Origin: Acorus gramineus
Taxonomy: Eukaryota; Streptophyta; Magnoliopsida; Acorales; Acoraceae
Direction of reading: 5' to 3'
Length of the DNA: 64,000 nucleotides
Assembly (NCBI GenBank): GCA_030737835.1
Contig: CM060850.1
Coordinates: 14,588,068 to 14,652,067 of the forward strand
The position numbers and the translations under genes are program-made. Below the pieces are notes generated by a model. It was not told where the DNA came from. It did no database searches and saw only the letters and a list, made by a program, of their open reading frames with translations. The stretch's first letter is position 1; every line of letters starts with the position of its first letter. Shown here piece after piece: positions 33,439-46,700 of this stretch.

Positions 33439-35404
33439 ATGGGGGCTCAAACAGTGAGGATCATTGTCCTTCTCTTCTTGACAACATTGGTAGCCCATGC
33501 CCAACCACAGTGTGCAGATGAGGCAGGGGGCGCACTCTGCCCTGATGGCCTCTGCTGCAGTCCATGGGGTTACTGCGGTTCCACCCCTGAATACTGTGGT
33601 GGATCAGGCGGCGGAGGCGATGGTGACAGCGGTGTAGGTTCTCACATAACCCGGTCGTTGTTCGAGGAGATGCTGAAGCACCGCAACGATGTGGCTTGCC
33701 CCGCCAAGGGATTCTACACCTACGACGATTTTGTGGCCTCCGCGAACTCGTTCGAAGGGTTCGCGACGACCGGTGATGAGGATACGCGTAAGAGGGAGAT
33801 TGCGGCTTTTCTTGCTCAGACTTCCCATCAAACCACTGGTATGTATACTTGCATGATTTTTTTGCATTTTGGGGATTTGATGAAAATGAGGTGAAAATAA
33901 TAAAATACTGAAACAATAGAGAGAAAGAGAATGAGTGAGATGAATTGATAGACGAAGCCCTGCTACGACGCTTTGAAGCATTATTCAGATCCTTCTTGTA
34001 CATAAGTCATGAACCGAACTACTCCCATGATCCAGTAAGCCTACACAGAGTGCACCTCAGGTGGAATGAGAAACTGGCTTAGAACTCTATCATCACAAAA
34101 ACACTTGAACTACTGGAATAATAGGACTTCAAGGCTATGGGGCTGATTGAAATTCTTGTATAAATTTTGAGATATACAATAATAGATGCCTAATAAAAAG
34201 GCTTAAAAAATAACATGTCTTCTTATTATTTAGATCTATTATCACTGGATTATGACTCATAAGCATATACAGGTGGATGGGAGGGTGCGGCGGATGGAAC
34301 CGATGCGTGGGGTTACTGTTTCAAAGAAGAAGTAAAGCACACTGATAATTGCCAACTGGGTGTGGAATATCGATGCCCACCCGGGCAGCAATACTATGGC
34401 CGAGGACCCATGCAAATCTCTTAGTGAGTGTCTCTGTGTGTTATATTAAAATAATTCAATTCTATTATTTATTTTAGTGAGTAACATTATTGTTTTGGAA
34501 AAAATTCAAATAACCTCATGTAAATTATCTGAAATTCACATAATTCTTTCACTTTTTCTGAAGTCCATATAACCCCCTGAAATCACTTATGTAACTCCAA
34601 ATAACCTCGTGTTAAACTTTCGTTGACAGATGACGAATATTATGCGAGTATTCCATTTGGTTAACCTTGATTGAAAACACAGTATACCGAAAAACGTTTA
34701 CAATGTGTTGAAATACAGAAGACCTTCAATAAATGACGGTTTTACCCCTCTTATAGATGATTTTTCTCATTTTTAACATATTTTAGAGGTGTTTTTTGGT
34801 ATACAATGTTTTATCTAGGATTAACTAAACATAATATTCGCATAATATTTTTTTATATGTCAATGAAAATTTAACTTAGTGGGCTATTTAGATTTAAATA
34901 TGTGTTTCAAGGAGTTGTATGAACTTCAGGAAAATTAAAGGGGTTATATGGATTAGGGATAGTTTACAAGGGGTGATATGATTTTTTCCTAATATTTTCA
35001 TCAGCAACTACAATTACGGTCGAGCCGGGAAGTACTTAGGAATTGACCTCCTCAACAACCCCGGCTTGGTCGCGACCAACGGGATCATATCATTCGGCAC
35101 GGCCTTCTGGTTCTGGATGACGCCTCAATCGCCTAAGCCATCGTGCCACGACGTCATGACCGGGAATTGGAAGCCATCGAAAGTCGATGTCGCGGCGAGG
35201 CGTTTGCCAGGTTTAGGCCTCACCACCAACATCATCAACGGAGGGCGCGAGTGTGGGCGCGGAACCGATGCGCGAGTCGAAGATCGCATCGGATTCTACA
35301 AGAGGTACTGTGACTTGCTCGGTGTGAGCTACGGTGAGAACCTGGAGTGCAACAACATGAGGCCTTACTCTTTCATATTGGAGGCCGTCCAATCCATGAC
35401 ATGA
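33439..35404 (+). CDS. GH19 chitinase-like protein, predicted catalytically inactive
   Basis: Exons 33439-33838, 34273-34423 and 35005-35404 (GT..AG introns) encode 316 residues. Order: signal peptide (about 1-21, [15 protein letters not shown]), chitin-binding hevein region, Gly/Asp-rich linker ([12 protein letters not shown]), then a family 19 chitinase domain with NYNYG, FWFWM and SCHDVM motifs and no C-terminal vacuolar extension, so probably secreted. Family members cleave chitin in defence against fungi. Two features are abnormal. The general-acid Glu of the SHETTGG motif is Gln here (CAT CAA), while the second catalytic Glu of FKEE remains. The hevein region has six of the eight conserved cysteines, missing the final GCQSQC part. 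The frame is otherwise open and splice sites are sound, so it may act as a chitin-binding lectin-like protein, or be newly decaying. A Mutator-type MITE occupies most of intron 2. Confidence 0.92.
34497..34989. mobile_element. Mutator-type MITE in chitinase intron 2
   Basis: Same family as 29107-29643 (ends GGAAAAAATTC and inverse, internal CCATATAACCCCCTGA). The paralogous intron at 54758-54839 is only 82 bp and lacks it, so it inserted after the chitinase duplication. Its flanks no longer show a clean duplication. Confidence 0.75.
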
Positions 35405-35773
35405 AATGAACATGGGAAAATATGTTCAATGTTGTAATTAATATAGCCCTGGTTGCCATCATGTATATATGTTTGGTATGGATATAAGTAATAAATGCAA
35501 TGTATCAAAAATTAAGAGGTGGCTCACTGTTCTAACTTTATGGATTTATATTATTGGTTGTATTTGAAAATGTGTGGAATATATGAAAATGTTCCATGAG
35601 AGACATCTTTGGAAAATGATATTTGGAAGATTGTTATTTAAATTCACTGGCATAGATAAGTTTGCTATTTAAATTGTTATTTAAATTCATTTCCAAAAAT
35701 TGTTATTTAAATTCACCCTGAGGGTTTGTGATACTCCATTGGACATGAATATTAGATTTTCTACAATAATAAT
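35405..35773. other. 3' UTR and flank of the chitinase gene
   Basis: Homologous to 55240-55620 downstream of the paralogue (ATGTATCAAAAAT.AAGAGGTGG, GAGGGTTTGT). Contains short TTGTTATTTAAATTCA repeats at 35630-35715 unique to this copy. Confidence 0.6.
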
Positions 35774-36289
35774 TCCAAGCCTCAATTTTATAGACCCCAT
35801 ATAATCCTCATGAGGTGACATATGTGTTAATACATATTTGACTGTTTCTACCTTTTTTGGTAACTACTCTCCGTAATCAAGGAGTCGGTTACGATTTTCA
35901 CATTTGGAACCGTGCGACGAGTGGAGAATTAATTACTTTTTTTTGGTTTCTACAATTAAATTGTTATTCATCTATTATAATAGACCATTTTTTTAGAACA
36001 CTTTTATTATTTTTAAGAACACCTAGCAGCAGATTGGAAAGTCTTTTTGGAGGTTTTTTTCTGCCATTGATTTGATTTCGAATGATCTGGCTATCGTTTT
36101 CAATGTTTGTTCGATTCAGGTTTGGCAAGGTTATTGTTCGATTATGCAATTGAGTTCTAATTAATGGATTTATATATTTATGTTTTGTTGAATCTGGTGT
36201 TTGATGTTAAATTGTGTTTTATTGGCATGTTCTTTTTTTTTTTCAATAATCTATAAAAAAATCATCTAGATTCGTTTAAACATTTCGGT

Positions 36290-37016
36290 TTTGGTTGAAA
36301 TTCAGCCTAATAGCTAAATGTGTGTTAACATTAGAAATCAGTTACATTTCAAACTATTTTCAATGTCATATGCATTATTGTTTAAAGTTAGTTAGTTACT
36401 TTTCATACTAATCTGAACTTTTTATGCATTATTTTTTAAAGTCAGTTACATTTCAAACTATTTTCAATTTCATAGCATTATTGTTTAAAATTAGTTAGTT
36501 ACTTTTCATACTAATCTGAACTTTTTATACATTATTTTTTAAAGTCAGTTACATTTCATACTAATTTGAACCTTATATACAACTTTTTTAAAAGTCTGTT
36601 ACATTCCATCCTTATATGCATTATATTTTGAAAGTCAGTTGCATTTAAAAATGTAACTAATATTTATATGCATTATATAATAAAAGTCAATTACATTCAT
36701 AAATGTAACTGAATGTGGTATATATTTTTATGATTTGAAATTCAATTACAATTTAAAATGTAACTGAACTTAGTACATTATATTTAGTTCTCTATCTTTT
36801 TAGGTCCTACAACAATTTTAAATGGAATGTTATGCAATTGAAAGCATTTAATATGTCAAATATTAAATGAAATATACATACTAAAATCAGTTACAATGGC
36901 TCAACATTCAATTACATCTCATACACTATGAAACATACATTCAACAAAAAGTCAGTTACATTATGAAATTGTTAGTGACATATCACAAAGAGTAAGTTCC
37001 ATGATTTACCAAAAGT
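36290..37016. repeat. Degenerate tandem array with GTCAGTTACATT core
   Basis: The motif AGTCAGTTACATTT recurs about every 50-65 bp, often followed by ATACTAATCTGAACTTT and ATGCATTATTTTT. The array continues on the other side of the solo LTR at 41115-41490, so it was one array before that insertion. It resembles the subterminal repeats of a DNA transposon. Confidence 0.75.
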
Positions 37017-37021
37017 CAATT

Positions 37022-40000
37022 TGTAACGCTCCCATACCCATTATTCTTAATTAAGGTATGCGATACGGTGCATTACTGCAGCACAATCCACAATATATCA
37101 GATAATATAAATAAACTTATAAACTCGCAAGTTTAAAACATGAACCAACCACGTGATCTCAATAATTCATTCTTAAGTTTCAATGAATGCACACGAGTTC
37201 TTTATTTAATAATAATAATAATTCTTTTGGTTTTGCTGATAAGGTTAAGAACGTCCACTACATGTTAAGAAGAAAGCTTATTTGACACCTACAATGCAAC
37301 GAAGATAAAACGCGAACTAAATTGTCAACGCTTCACCACGAGCGACGATCACCAACAGCTACTCTGAAAGATTGGGAAAAGAGGGGTGACCTACCAGGCG
37401 CTAAGTGAATGGACCTATAGCGTCCCAATAATAATAATAATAACAACAAAAAGTTTAAGAATAATCCAAAAAATCTGAACTAGTAGAATATAACATATAC
37501 ATATAATTTTCACAAGTTTAACGATAAAACATAATGCATCTCTTTAGAGGAATAGCCACAAATCTCATACTAATACATGATGCGTATGATGCAACAGACA
37601 CGCATGTCCGTATGGTACGCAGCCGAGAGATGCTCCATTTAGAGCTTGGCCATGCAGACGTCACGCAGACAAGGTCCCACTGGACTGGGTCATGCAGACC
37701 GGTCATCACGCAGACACGTGTCACGCAAACGGATGATATGCATGCAAGATCAATTTATCAAATAGTAATTTGCATGCAAGAATAACATAGCTTCCAGTAT
37801 AGATTATACGTAAAATAATACCTTAAAATCATGGTGTCATGCTCATGTATTCCATAATCAAGATAACAATTGTATTCTTAAAATAAGCATGATGCAATCA
37901 TGATATAAATATAAATAGTTTCAAAATCTATGTAGAGACTAAACCCACTCACCTTTGGTCCAACGAATAACACCAGAAGTCTAAATCAACCGAACCAGTC
38001 CTGAAACGATACAACTCAGTCACAATATGTGCAACAGTATGGATCCTAATGGAACCCATACACACTAAAACCGACGGCTCCCATAGGGGCCGTCTCTAAC
38101 CAATCCAACAGCTCCCAAAGGGGCCATCCAAAACATGCCCGACGGCTCTCATTGGAGCCGTCCCGAGGCAGAAGCATGAAACCCGAGTACTTTCTATCAT
38201 CGAAAACCCTACACGAGTTGTTCAAAACGATATAAAACAGTAAGAACTCATATTGAAGAAATCCAATCATGCGTACGACGATTCGATTAAATAAACCAAT
38301 AACTCGTTTAAAACATCTTTGAAACAAATCCTAGATTCATCATAGATGAAAATCAATATATATATATATATATATATGTTAAAGACATCTAAGTCCTTAC
38401 AAACATGAAAAAACCCATATAAGTCCCTACTAAAATTGGGACAAACATACGAGTCCCGGAAAACTCAGAAAAACCCAATTATCATCCATGAGTTAAATTT
38501 TCATTCAAACTTAACAGAATATTCTTATAATATTCCATCGGATATAATTGTCTAGACATTAATGTCTTTATAAACAGTCATAAAGACAAATTAGTCCCTG
38601 CAAAACACAAAATCGCCCCTAAAAGAACTTTTACATTAAATTGTGTATATATTGCAATCCCTATAAATAATCATAAAGACAAATTAGTCCCTGCAAAAGA
38701 AAAAATTGCCAATGAAAGACTTTCACATTTAATTGAATAGGCATTACAGTCCTTATAAACAATCATAAAGACAAATTGATCTTTGTAAGAGATAAAAATG
38801 CCCCTCAAGGATTTTTACAATTAATTGTGTAGACATTGCAGTCCTTATAAACAATCATAAAGATAAATAATATAATTTATTTATTTTATCTTCTATCCTA
38901 TCGCTCACACTCCACCTAAAGATCTCAATTTGGATATAAAAAAATATTTTAACCAATAAAATGCATTCTTTTTATCTGTTTCGTTTGTGAGGAAGTAGAA
39001 AAAAGTCACATGATTTTATTGAAATTCTCTATGCTAGGAATGTAAATAAACAAATTTTGTGAAAAATCATGTATAGGTATTTCAAAGCAAGCAAACACCT
39101 TAAAGAAAAGAGCATTATTCATTACTTGTTCAGGTGGAGTGTGAACAATAAGATAAAAGATGAAAAAATAAATAAATAAATTATATTATTTGTCTTTATG
39201 ATTGTTTATAAATAAATAAGGATTGCAATGTCTACACAATAAATGAAAAAATACTTCACGGGCATTTTTGTCTTTTATAGGGACCAATTTGTCTTTATGA
39301 TTATTTATAAGGACTGTAATGTCTATCCAATTAAATGTAAAAATCTTTCAGAGGTAATTTTGCCTTTTGTAGGGGCTAATTTGTCTGTCTTTATGATTGT
39401 TTATAGGGATTGCAATGTGTACACAATTTAATGTTAAAGTCTTTCAGGGGCAATTTTATCTTTTATAGTGACTAATTTGTCTTTATAACTGTTTATAAGG
39501 ACTTCATTGTCTATACCATTATATGTGATGGAATATTTTGGAAATATTCTGTAAAGTTTGGATGAAAATTTAACTCAGGAATGATAATTGGGTTTTTTCT
39601 GAGTTTACAGGGACTCGTCCGTCTGTCCCAATTTTAGTAGGGACTTATATAGGTTTTTCCATGTTTGTAGGGACTTAGATGTCTTTAACCATATATATAT
39701 ATATATAGAATAGGTAAAGCAATGTAAAAACGTTTAGAAGATAGGCCAAAGATTATATGAATAAAAATTGGTTCAAAACCCTAATTCATGGAAAACGGAA
39801 AAATATCGGTGAAACGTTAAAAATACTCGGTACACCCAAGGATCTGAATATACTTTACGACATCCTTTGAAAATCACGACAAGTAAGGTATTATTATACC
39901 TAACATAATATCCTATTATTTTTAACCTTAGACTCTTTAATAATTTATAAAACGTATATATAAGAATGATTAAAAACTTATCCAAAAATCTTCAAAAACC

Positions 40001-41109
40001 ATCGACTTATTATATGAAGAAACAATAATGTGGATGTTATAATAAAACTTCAAAATAATCATGAAAACACATATAGGTTCGGATCTAAGCAATTAAGGGT
40101 TAAAACGAAACTTTAAACAATTCGTAACATGATTCTATGTTAAATATCCAAACCTAGGCATGATATATATATATATATATATTAACCCTATTCATTTAAC
40201 ATAAAATACATTTAATTTACTTCGAAAACTTCATGATTTCATAGCTCAAACATAGGGACCCAAAAATCACACAACTACATCAAGATCTATGAAAACCCAA
40301 GAAGAAAAACTCAAGAAATTCATAAACCTGAATCTACACATGGAAGGCCTAATAGCATCATCAAAACCTTGTAAAACATCACAAAACATCATGATATCAT
40401 AGGGACCCGAAATCTCATGAAAAACTTTAAGAATCAAGAAGAAAACTCGTTCTTTTTGCTTGAAAAACCTAAAAATGAAGTTATAAAATAAAAGACCTCT
40501 AAAGCAATCATTGCATATTCAAAACTCTTCATAAATCGAGGGTATTACTCATAGGAAATCGCTAATCGAACCCCTTCCCGAGCACCTCAATGATTTCACA
40601 GAAAATGTCAAGGGAAAAACCTTTAGGGTTTGAAATTTCTAGGGTTTCAATGCAAGGAGAGAGGAAAAGAGATTTATAAGCCTCTCATACACGTGGGGAA
40701 ACAATTTCAGCGCCATTGATTTGCATTAATCCCAATTAATGCACCTGTTCTTTCCAAAAATGGATCATATTTTTGAAAATACAATTTTCCAGATCGACAG
40801 CTCCTATTGCATCCGTCGCCTAGGTTCTTGACGACACTACTAGGGTCCGTTGCTCAGGTGCTCGACGGCTCCACTAGGATCTGCCGCCCAAGTGCCCGAC
40901 GGCACCTATAAGATCCGTCAGACACAGTCTGACACCGTGTTATAGTTTGGTCCATAACTTGATCTATACGCATCTGATTTACGATCCGTAAGAAGCGTTG
41001 GAAAGCCAACGAAACGAGGAATATAACCATGCCAAATTATTATAAATTTAGAATTCTAAACATACCATAAAAGCAGGTTAATTATGGTCTACAAGTCAGA
41101 GTCGCTACA
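37022..41109 (-). mobile_element. Solo LTR, family C (about 4.1 kb)
   Basis: Ends TGTAACGCTCCC and GAGTCGCTACA, flanked by a perfect CAATT duplication at 37017-37021 and 41110-41114. No coding region. On the minus strand a TATA-like TATAAATCTC near 40676 precedes a CT-rich leader, suggesting minus-strand orientation. A short block at 37380-37420, read on minus, resembles the conserved TTCACTGAGCG..CTCACCCCTC block of family B. GACGGCTCC motifs recur at 38070-38160 and 40800-40920. Confidence 0.7.
38378..39689. mobile_element. Palindromic foldback element inside the solo LTR
   Basis: The left end GTTAAAGACATCTAAGTCC is mirrored by the right end GGACTTAGATGTCTTTAAC, and the two arms of roughly 500-600 bp are inverted copies. 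Each arm is itself built of about 90-bp modules with CATAAAGACAAATTAGTCC. The flanks are TA-rich repeats, so the target duplication is uncertain. A transcript through it would form a long hairpin. Confidence 0.8.
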
Positions 41110-41849
41110 CAATTACATTCTTCCATGTTTGTCAATTACATATACAATTAGTGAATGATTTTAGATATATCATGACATATACACATAGAACATTTACCAA
41201 AAGTCAGTTACATTTAACAAAAAAATCAGAAGCATTATGAATTGAGAGTTACATTTAACAAAAAGTCAGTTATATTCTTTCATTTGTCAATTACATTTAC
41301 AATGAATATAATTTTACTTATCGGATACATACTGCCACATGTTCTAGAATTCATATACATTTAGCATAAGACAGTTATATTTATCATAAGTTAAATACAT
41401 TATCAAAAGCTAGATACATTGTTTTATGATATCTGTTGCAACATACATATTGTTATACAGTTACACTTATCAAAAGTCAGTCACATTCATCAAATGGTGG
41501 AGGTGGATGTCGGAGAAGGTGGAGTCCAGAGGAGGGTTAGAAAAGTAGTTGAATCACCTCTCATATAATAAACGGCGACGAGAGGAAACCAGGGTAGTGA
41601 AGCCGGTCGTCGAAGATGAGCAAGTCGGCTAGAATTATTTTTTTAAGTGGCAGATGTGTATAAAAGAAATGATTGAAATTTTTCAAAAAAGGTGAGATGT
41701 GTTTCAGGAGGAGGAAAGTGTGGGATATTAAGTGAATGGTAGTATTATATTTTATCTTTTTAATTTTTTAAAAATGTCAAACAGACAACTAATAAAAAAA
41801 AGTCACTTAATGGGGCTTTTGAGTGTGGCAAAAAAACTGAGGCTTGGGT

Positions 41850-43079
41850 AGCAAGACTCTTTATTTTAAAAAAACAACTTAGTGTTGTTTTTTTTTTTTA
41901 GCCTTATCAAGACATATTGTTATTTATGATGGGAAACAAAGACATGATAATTAAGGATTTGAAATGGTCTGAACGTCTAACACAAAAACCAAATACAATA
42001 ATTCCTAACTCAACAATTGAGTTTTATCATATATAATAATCCAACATAATGGAAATAAGTTGATATAATGACTCATGCTTAAAAATATTAAATCATTCAA
42101 AGCAATTAACAGCAATTTAGATAGACACATAAACTATTTTGGGATTTTAATTTATGACTATTCTAATAATAGATAATTATATTAGTGGAATAAATGATTT
42201 ATGTTTGATTGTATTTTTAATTATTTTCGTTGGGAAATGTAATAATGAAGTTTTTTATTTTGATTGACCACATACAAGTTATAGATTAAATGCAAAGAAG
42301 ACATGAATAATGATTTTTAAAATGTAAAAAAATGAGTTGACATATGAGTCATTGATTTATAAGAGATGATGACCGTTGATTCGATATATAGACTCCTTTA
42401 TAATAGTGGAATAAATTAGATGAAATAACAAAAATCTAGGGTTACCTGGAATACAAATATCAAATTAATATTCACTTATTCTGGTATACCTATACCCATC
42501 TATGCTTTAACAAACAACTTTTTAGACACGGTCTCCTCTTATTCTCTCTTATTTACCCTTTATTCCACTACCCAAATAGCATCTTAAAGTAATCCACTAG
42601 ACGAGATAAAGAGCAACATGAGATAAATCATAGATCAGTGAATAATGGTCTACATGTACTCATCTCATCATATAATTAGGAGAAATTAATTCTAAATATT
42701 TTTCTTAATCATATATTCTTTAGGTCCCTAGATTTTTTTAATCATACGAAAAAACCTCTAAATTCACTATTACATTTTTTTTTAGGTTTTTATTTTTAAG
42801 TCCCCACAAACTATCATATTTAGTGATCGATCCCTCACTTCTTTGTATTTGAGTTTTAGTCCCCAAAATTAAAAAATAATTCCTTTTTAGTCCCTAATAG
42901 GAACCTATACATAAATTATTTATTTTTCTTTTTAATCCCCTGATTTTATTTTTCCTAGATCCTTCTACCCAAACACTGTCAGAATGTGTTTTTTCTCCCG
43001 AAAATGTCTTAAAATTAATAATGCGTACGATGTACAACGGTGAATAATAATAGTGTATGATTTTACTATAAATGACTTA
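41850..43079. repeat. Chitinase 3' flank, paralogous to 55640-56150
   Basis: Shares AAGACATATTGTTATTTATGATG-type sequence, AATCCACTAGACGAGATAAA, CACATGTACTCATC and further stretches in the same order with the flank of the chitinase gene at 53722, interrupted only by repeat family R (42120-42590). This shows that the duplication unit extended several kb past the gene. Confidence 0.7.
42120..42590. repeat. Dispersed repeat family R, copy 2
   Basis: Same motif series as 31995-32490. Absent from the paralogous flank at 55860, hence a mobile insertion after duplication. Ends with CTACCCAAATAGCATC. Confidence 0.6.
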
Positions 43080-43779
43080 TAAACCCTATAAAGCTTTAGT
43101 CAGAGGGTAAAATGATTATTCACAGGCGATTTTTTATATTTTTAATGTATTATAAGAGATTTTTAATATGTTGTGTTTTCAATTAAAGTTAACTAAATAA
43201 AATATTGATAAAATTTTTTTTCATCGATCAACAAAAAAAATAAAAAAAAATTAAGTCATAAAGTTATTTGTTTTCATTGAGAAATATGAATTTTAAAAAA
43301 AAAGTGAGAGGTATAGATTTCCCACCGTTCAGAAGAAGAGGTTATATGAATTTTTTTCATATATTATTTTACATGTAATTGACGAGATTACGTCAGAGGA
43401 TATGAAAATGACTATTTGTGACTGGACAAAAATCGGTTTCAATTTCTGTTTCCTTGCGAGAAGGAGATTAAATAGACAGGATATGATACTAGCAATTGAA
43501 GATTTTGAAAAGATAGAAATGGAATCAAAAGGACATTTTATCATTTTTAATCTTATCCATTACTTGTTGGCATCAACAAATAAGACAAGACATGCACTCG
43601 GAAAAAGGAAAATGTGTTGGCCTTCTTTGTTGGCAAGTGAGTTTGGATTTATATAAATCTGATTTTTAAATCATCCTTGTGGTAAAATGAGTGGTTAACA
43701 TGTTTATGGAGCGATGAACTCAAAAAAATTTACTTTTAATTTTTTTACATAATTACAAAAAAATCGCCTGGTATAAATG
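43080..43779. other. Partial Mutator-type MITE and unassigned sequence
   Basis: About 43080-43350 resembles one arm of the 29107-29643 MITE family (GGTTATATGAATTTTTTTC). From 43380 to 43655 a plus-strand open frame of 84 residues (KMTICDWTKIGFNFCFLARR) has no family I recognise; it may be chance. Confidence 0.4.
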
Positions 43780-46700
43780 ATGTTTTTACTGGAGTTGGAT
43801 ATCGAGAAGATCTTCAAAAGTTTTTTCTATGCCACAATATAAGTTTATTTTTTCATTTTTTCTACTTTTAGGCCCTCAAAATTACGTTTTTGCTATTTTT
43901 AGTAACTTTTTAGATTGAATATCTTTATCATAACAACTCAGATTTGATTTCAATCGATTCTGATGATCACCTAGGATCTTGTAGATGTAGTTAAAACAAA
44001 CATTCGTTTTTACTCTTTTTAGTGTTCTTTAATTAATATAAAAGGGACGGCTTGTAATCTAGGATTTATAACTTTTTGTTAGTATATTTTTTAGTTTTAT
44101 TTTTCTTTTGGGAATTGTGTGATTGTTGAAGAATATCAATGCTTGTTGGATCTTTGTTTAGTTCTTCGCTGCGTTAGGTAGTATTAGAGAGAGGATTTGC
44201 CTAGCTTTGATGCCAAATAACGAAGGGGAAAACAACCAATCTGATGACGCTGGTCATGGATTGGGGGATCTATGGAAGGCGGTAGAGGAATAATGCAATC
44301 AAATGCGAGAGATTCGAGCGACGATCGTTGGCTTGAACCTGAATGCCAATAACAAGCATCTTGAAGGTGATATGAGAGGCGTTGAGGGAGTTGCCCAAGG
44401 CTGACCTATTGCTCAGAACGTCATTCAACATCTTCCTCATTATCAACCTAATGATGAGGAAGAATCGGGGACAAAGGTAATGGATTTAATGTATATCAGC
44501 TGAGGGGATGGCGTATGGAATACAATGATTACCAATTGAAGGAGGGGATATTCCTTATTTCAATGGTAATATGAAGATCGAGAATTTCCTCGATTGGATC
44601 TCACAGGTCGAAAGATTCTTTGAGATGATTGAGATTTCAGAGGAGAAGATGATAAAATTGGTGGCTTTTCAATTAAAGAGCGGTGCCGCCTTTTGGTGGG
44701 ATCAACTCCAGAAAACTTAGTTGCGACAAGGGAAGGCTCTTATTCATATATGGAGAAGGATGAAACAACTTCTCATGGATTGATTTCTACCACCAGATTA
44801 TGAACAATATCTATTCCAATTATATCGAAATTGTCGCCAAGGTAATCATTCAGTATTTAACAACACTGTTGAGTTTTTATGGATTTCAGATATAAAAAAC
44901 ATCACAGTGACTGAGGGACAACGAGTGGCCCGATACCTTAACGGGTTGAAGCCTTGGATCCAAGATCGGATTTGCTTACAAGTGGTGTGGACCATCGAAG
45001 ATGCCAATAACATGGCTCTGAAAGCAGAACTCATGGACCAAAAGACGGGGAGTTCTTTGAACTTTCGCAAAAGCAACCTAGAATTTGTCCCTTCCTTTGA
45101 CAAAAGAAAAGGTGTGGCATCTCAAACTCCATATAATTAGATAAGAATCCAAAGAATACCATTCAAGGGCGTGAATAGTGAACCAGATGTTGTCAATCAA
45201 ACAACTGCCCCAACAAATCGTACTGCGCCAAAGAATCCAAATCCATGTACTAGACTTGCACATGCAATTGCTATCGGAGTGGGAAGCTAGGACATAGGTC
45301 TAATGTGTGTCCAAAACGCAAGACTGTTAGAAGAGGGCGACAATGATGATGCAAAATATGAAGAATTTGATCAAGATCTTGCATATGATGGTGTTGAGTT
45401 TGCGAAGGAAGACGGAGATCGAGTCAGCCTCGTCGTAGAATGATTATTGTATTCTCTGAGACATGAGGAATCCAATCAAGGACACTCTATTTTCAGATCT
45501 TGTTGTACCATCAATATGAAGGTCTGCGATTTGATCGTGGATAGTGGAAGCTGCAAAAACCTTGTGGCGAAGAAGCTGATGGTTCACATGAAGTTGCCAA
45601 CAGAAAAACATCATACCCCCTATTCTATAGGCTAGATAAAAAAAAGGACTGACAGTGAAGGTAACAGAAATTTGTAGAGTTCCTATTCTATTGGCAAATA
45701 TTATTAAGATGAAGTGTTTTGTGATGTGGTGGACATGGATGCTAGCCATATCTTATTAAAGAGGCCCTGACAATATGATATTGATATCACTTATGGAGGA
45801 CGAGACAACACTTATATGTTCATTTGGAAGTCACACAAAATTGAAATGGCCCCCTCAGAATAGCAACCAGCCAACAAAGTCCCTAAAATCAATGGTCAAC
45901 TACTATTGATTGTAGATACCTCAATTTTAACCGTCCAAAAAGAAGACATTTACTTCCAGTAACATTTTTAAATGACCACTTTTTGATCAAATAGAAAACT
46001 ACTTTAGAGAATTAGAGGAGAAAAGAAAAAGAAAACCTGAACCAATACTTAGAAAATTTAATGGCCAGAAATAAGTCGGCTACTCCAAAGTAGCTGCCCC
46101 TCCTCTAACGGCTAGAACCAACAAACCGCCCCCAACCACTTCCCTTAGATGGGACATAAAGTTGGCATTAAATACTGATCATTGCTGTAGTTTGTTCCAA
46201 TTAGCCGCCCCTTCTCTGACGGTTCAACCTTAGTAACCGTCTCAGGCCACCGCTTGCCAGATATTGGACGTTTGGCAGGTCATTACACCGGTGACATATT
46301 TTAACTAGCCGCCCCTCCTTGGGCGGATAATTACAACTAGTAGGCCCTGTCCGACGGCTGCATTAGGGTAACCAGCTCTCACCTGGATACATCTATAAAG
46401 TATAAATCAACTTTACTTAAAGTGTGAAGTTACTTAGCCTCACTCTCTTATCCAACCCACGCTATTACCCAATGGACCATTGAGTGCGTCTTTTTGCAAT
46501 CATGGTTACTTAGCCTCACCCTCTTATCCAACCCATTCTATTGTCCAAGGGATACTCTTATGCATCTTTTCTACTATAAAAGTGAGGGGTGGGGGTGAGA
46601 AAGAAGAAGGTGGAGAATTTCATTCCAAAGTGTATGTTAGAGAAAGAGAGAGAGAGAGAGAGGGTGAGAGAGCCTTAGTTGAGAGAAAAGAAAAACCATT

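Larger units (their letters stand above)
35774..41849. mobile_element. DNA transposon carrying a nested solo LTR
   Basis: The paralogous flank at 55600-55650 runs through this site without interruption, so the whole block is an insertion. Ends are inverted: CCAAGCCTCAATTTTATAG at the left and its approximate inverse ending CTGAGGCTTGGG at the right, with matching GTGAC and GCCCCAT motifs further in. Without the solo LTR at 37022-41109 it is about 2 kb. The interior consists largely of GTCAGTTACATT repeats. No transposase seen. Confidence 0.65.

Noticed and set aside
36290-41490. GTCAGTTACATT repeats considered as a CRISPR-like or satellite array
   Set aside because: Spacing and unit sequence are irregular, and the array lies inside inverted transposon ends; this is a plant nuclear genome.
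43402-43656. 84-residue plus-strand open frame
   Set aside because: No recognised family, overlaps a minus-strand frame, and lies between transposon relics; chance cannot be excluded.
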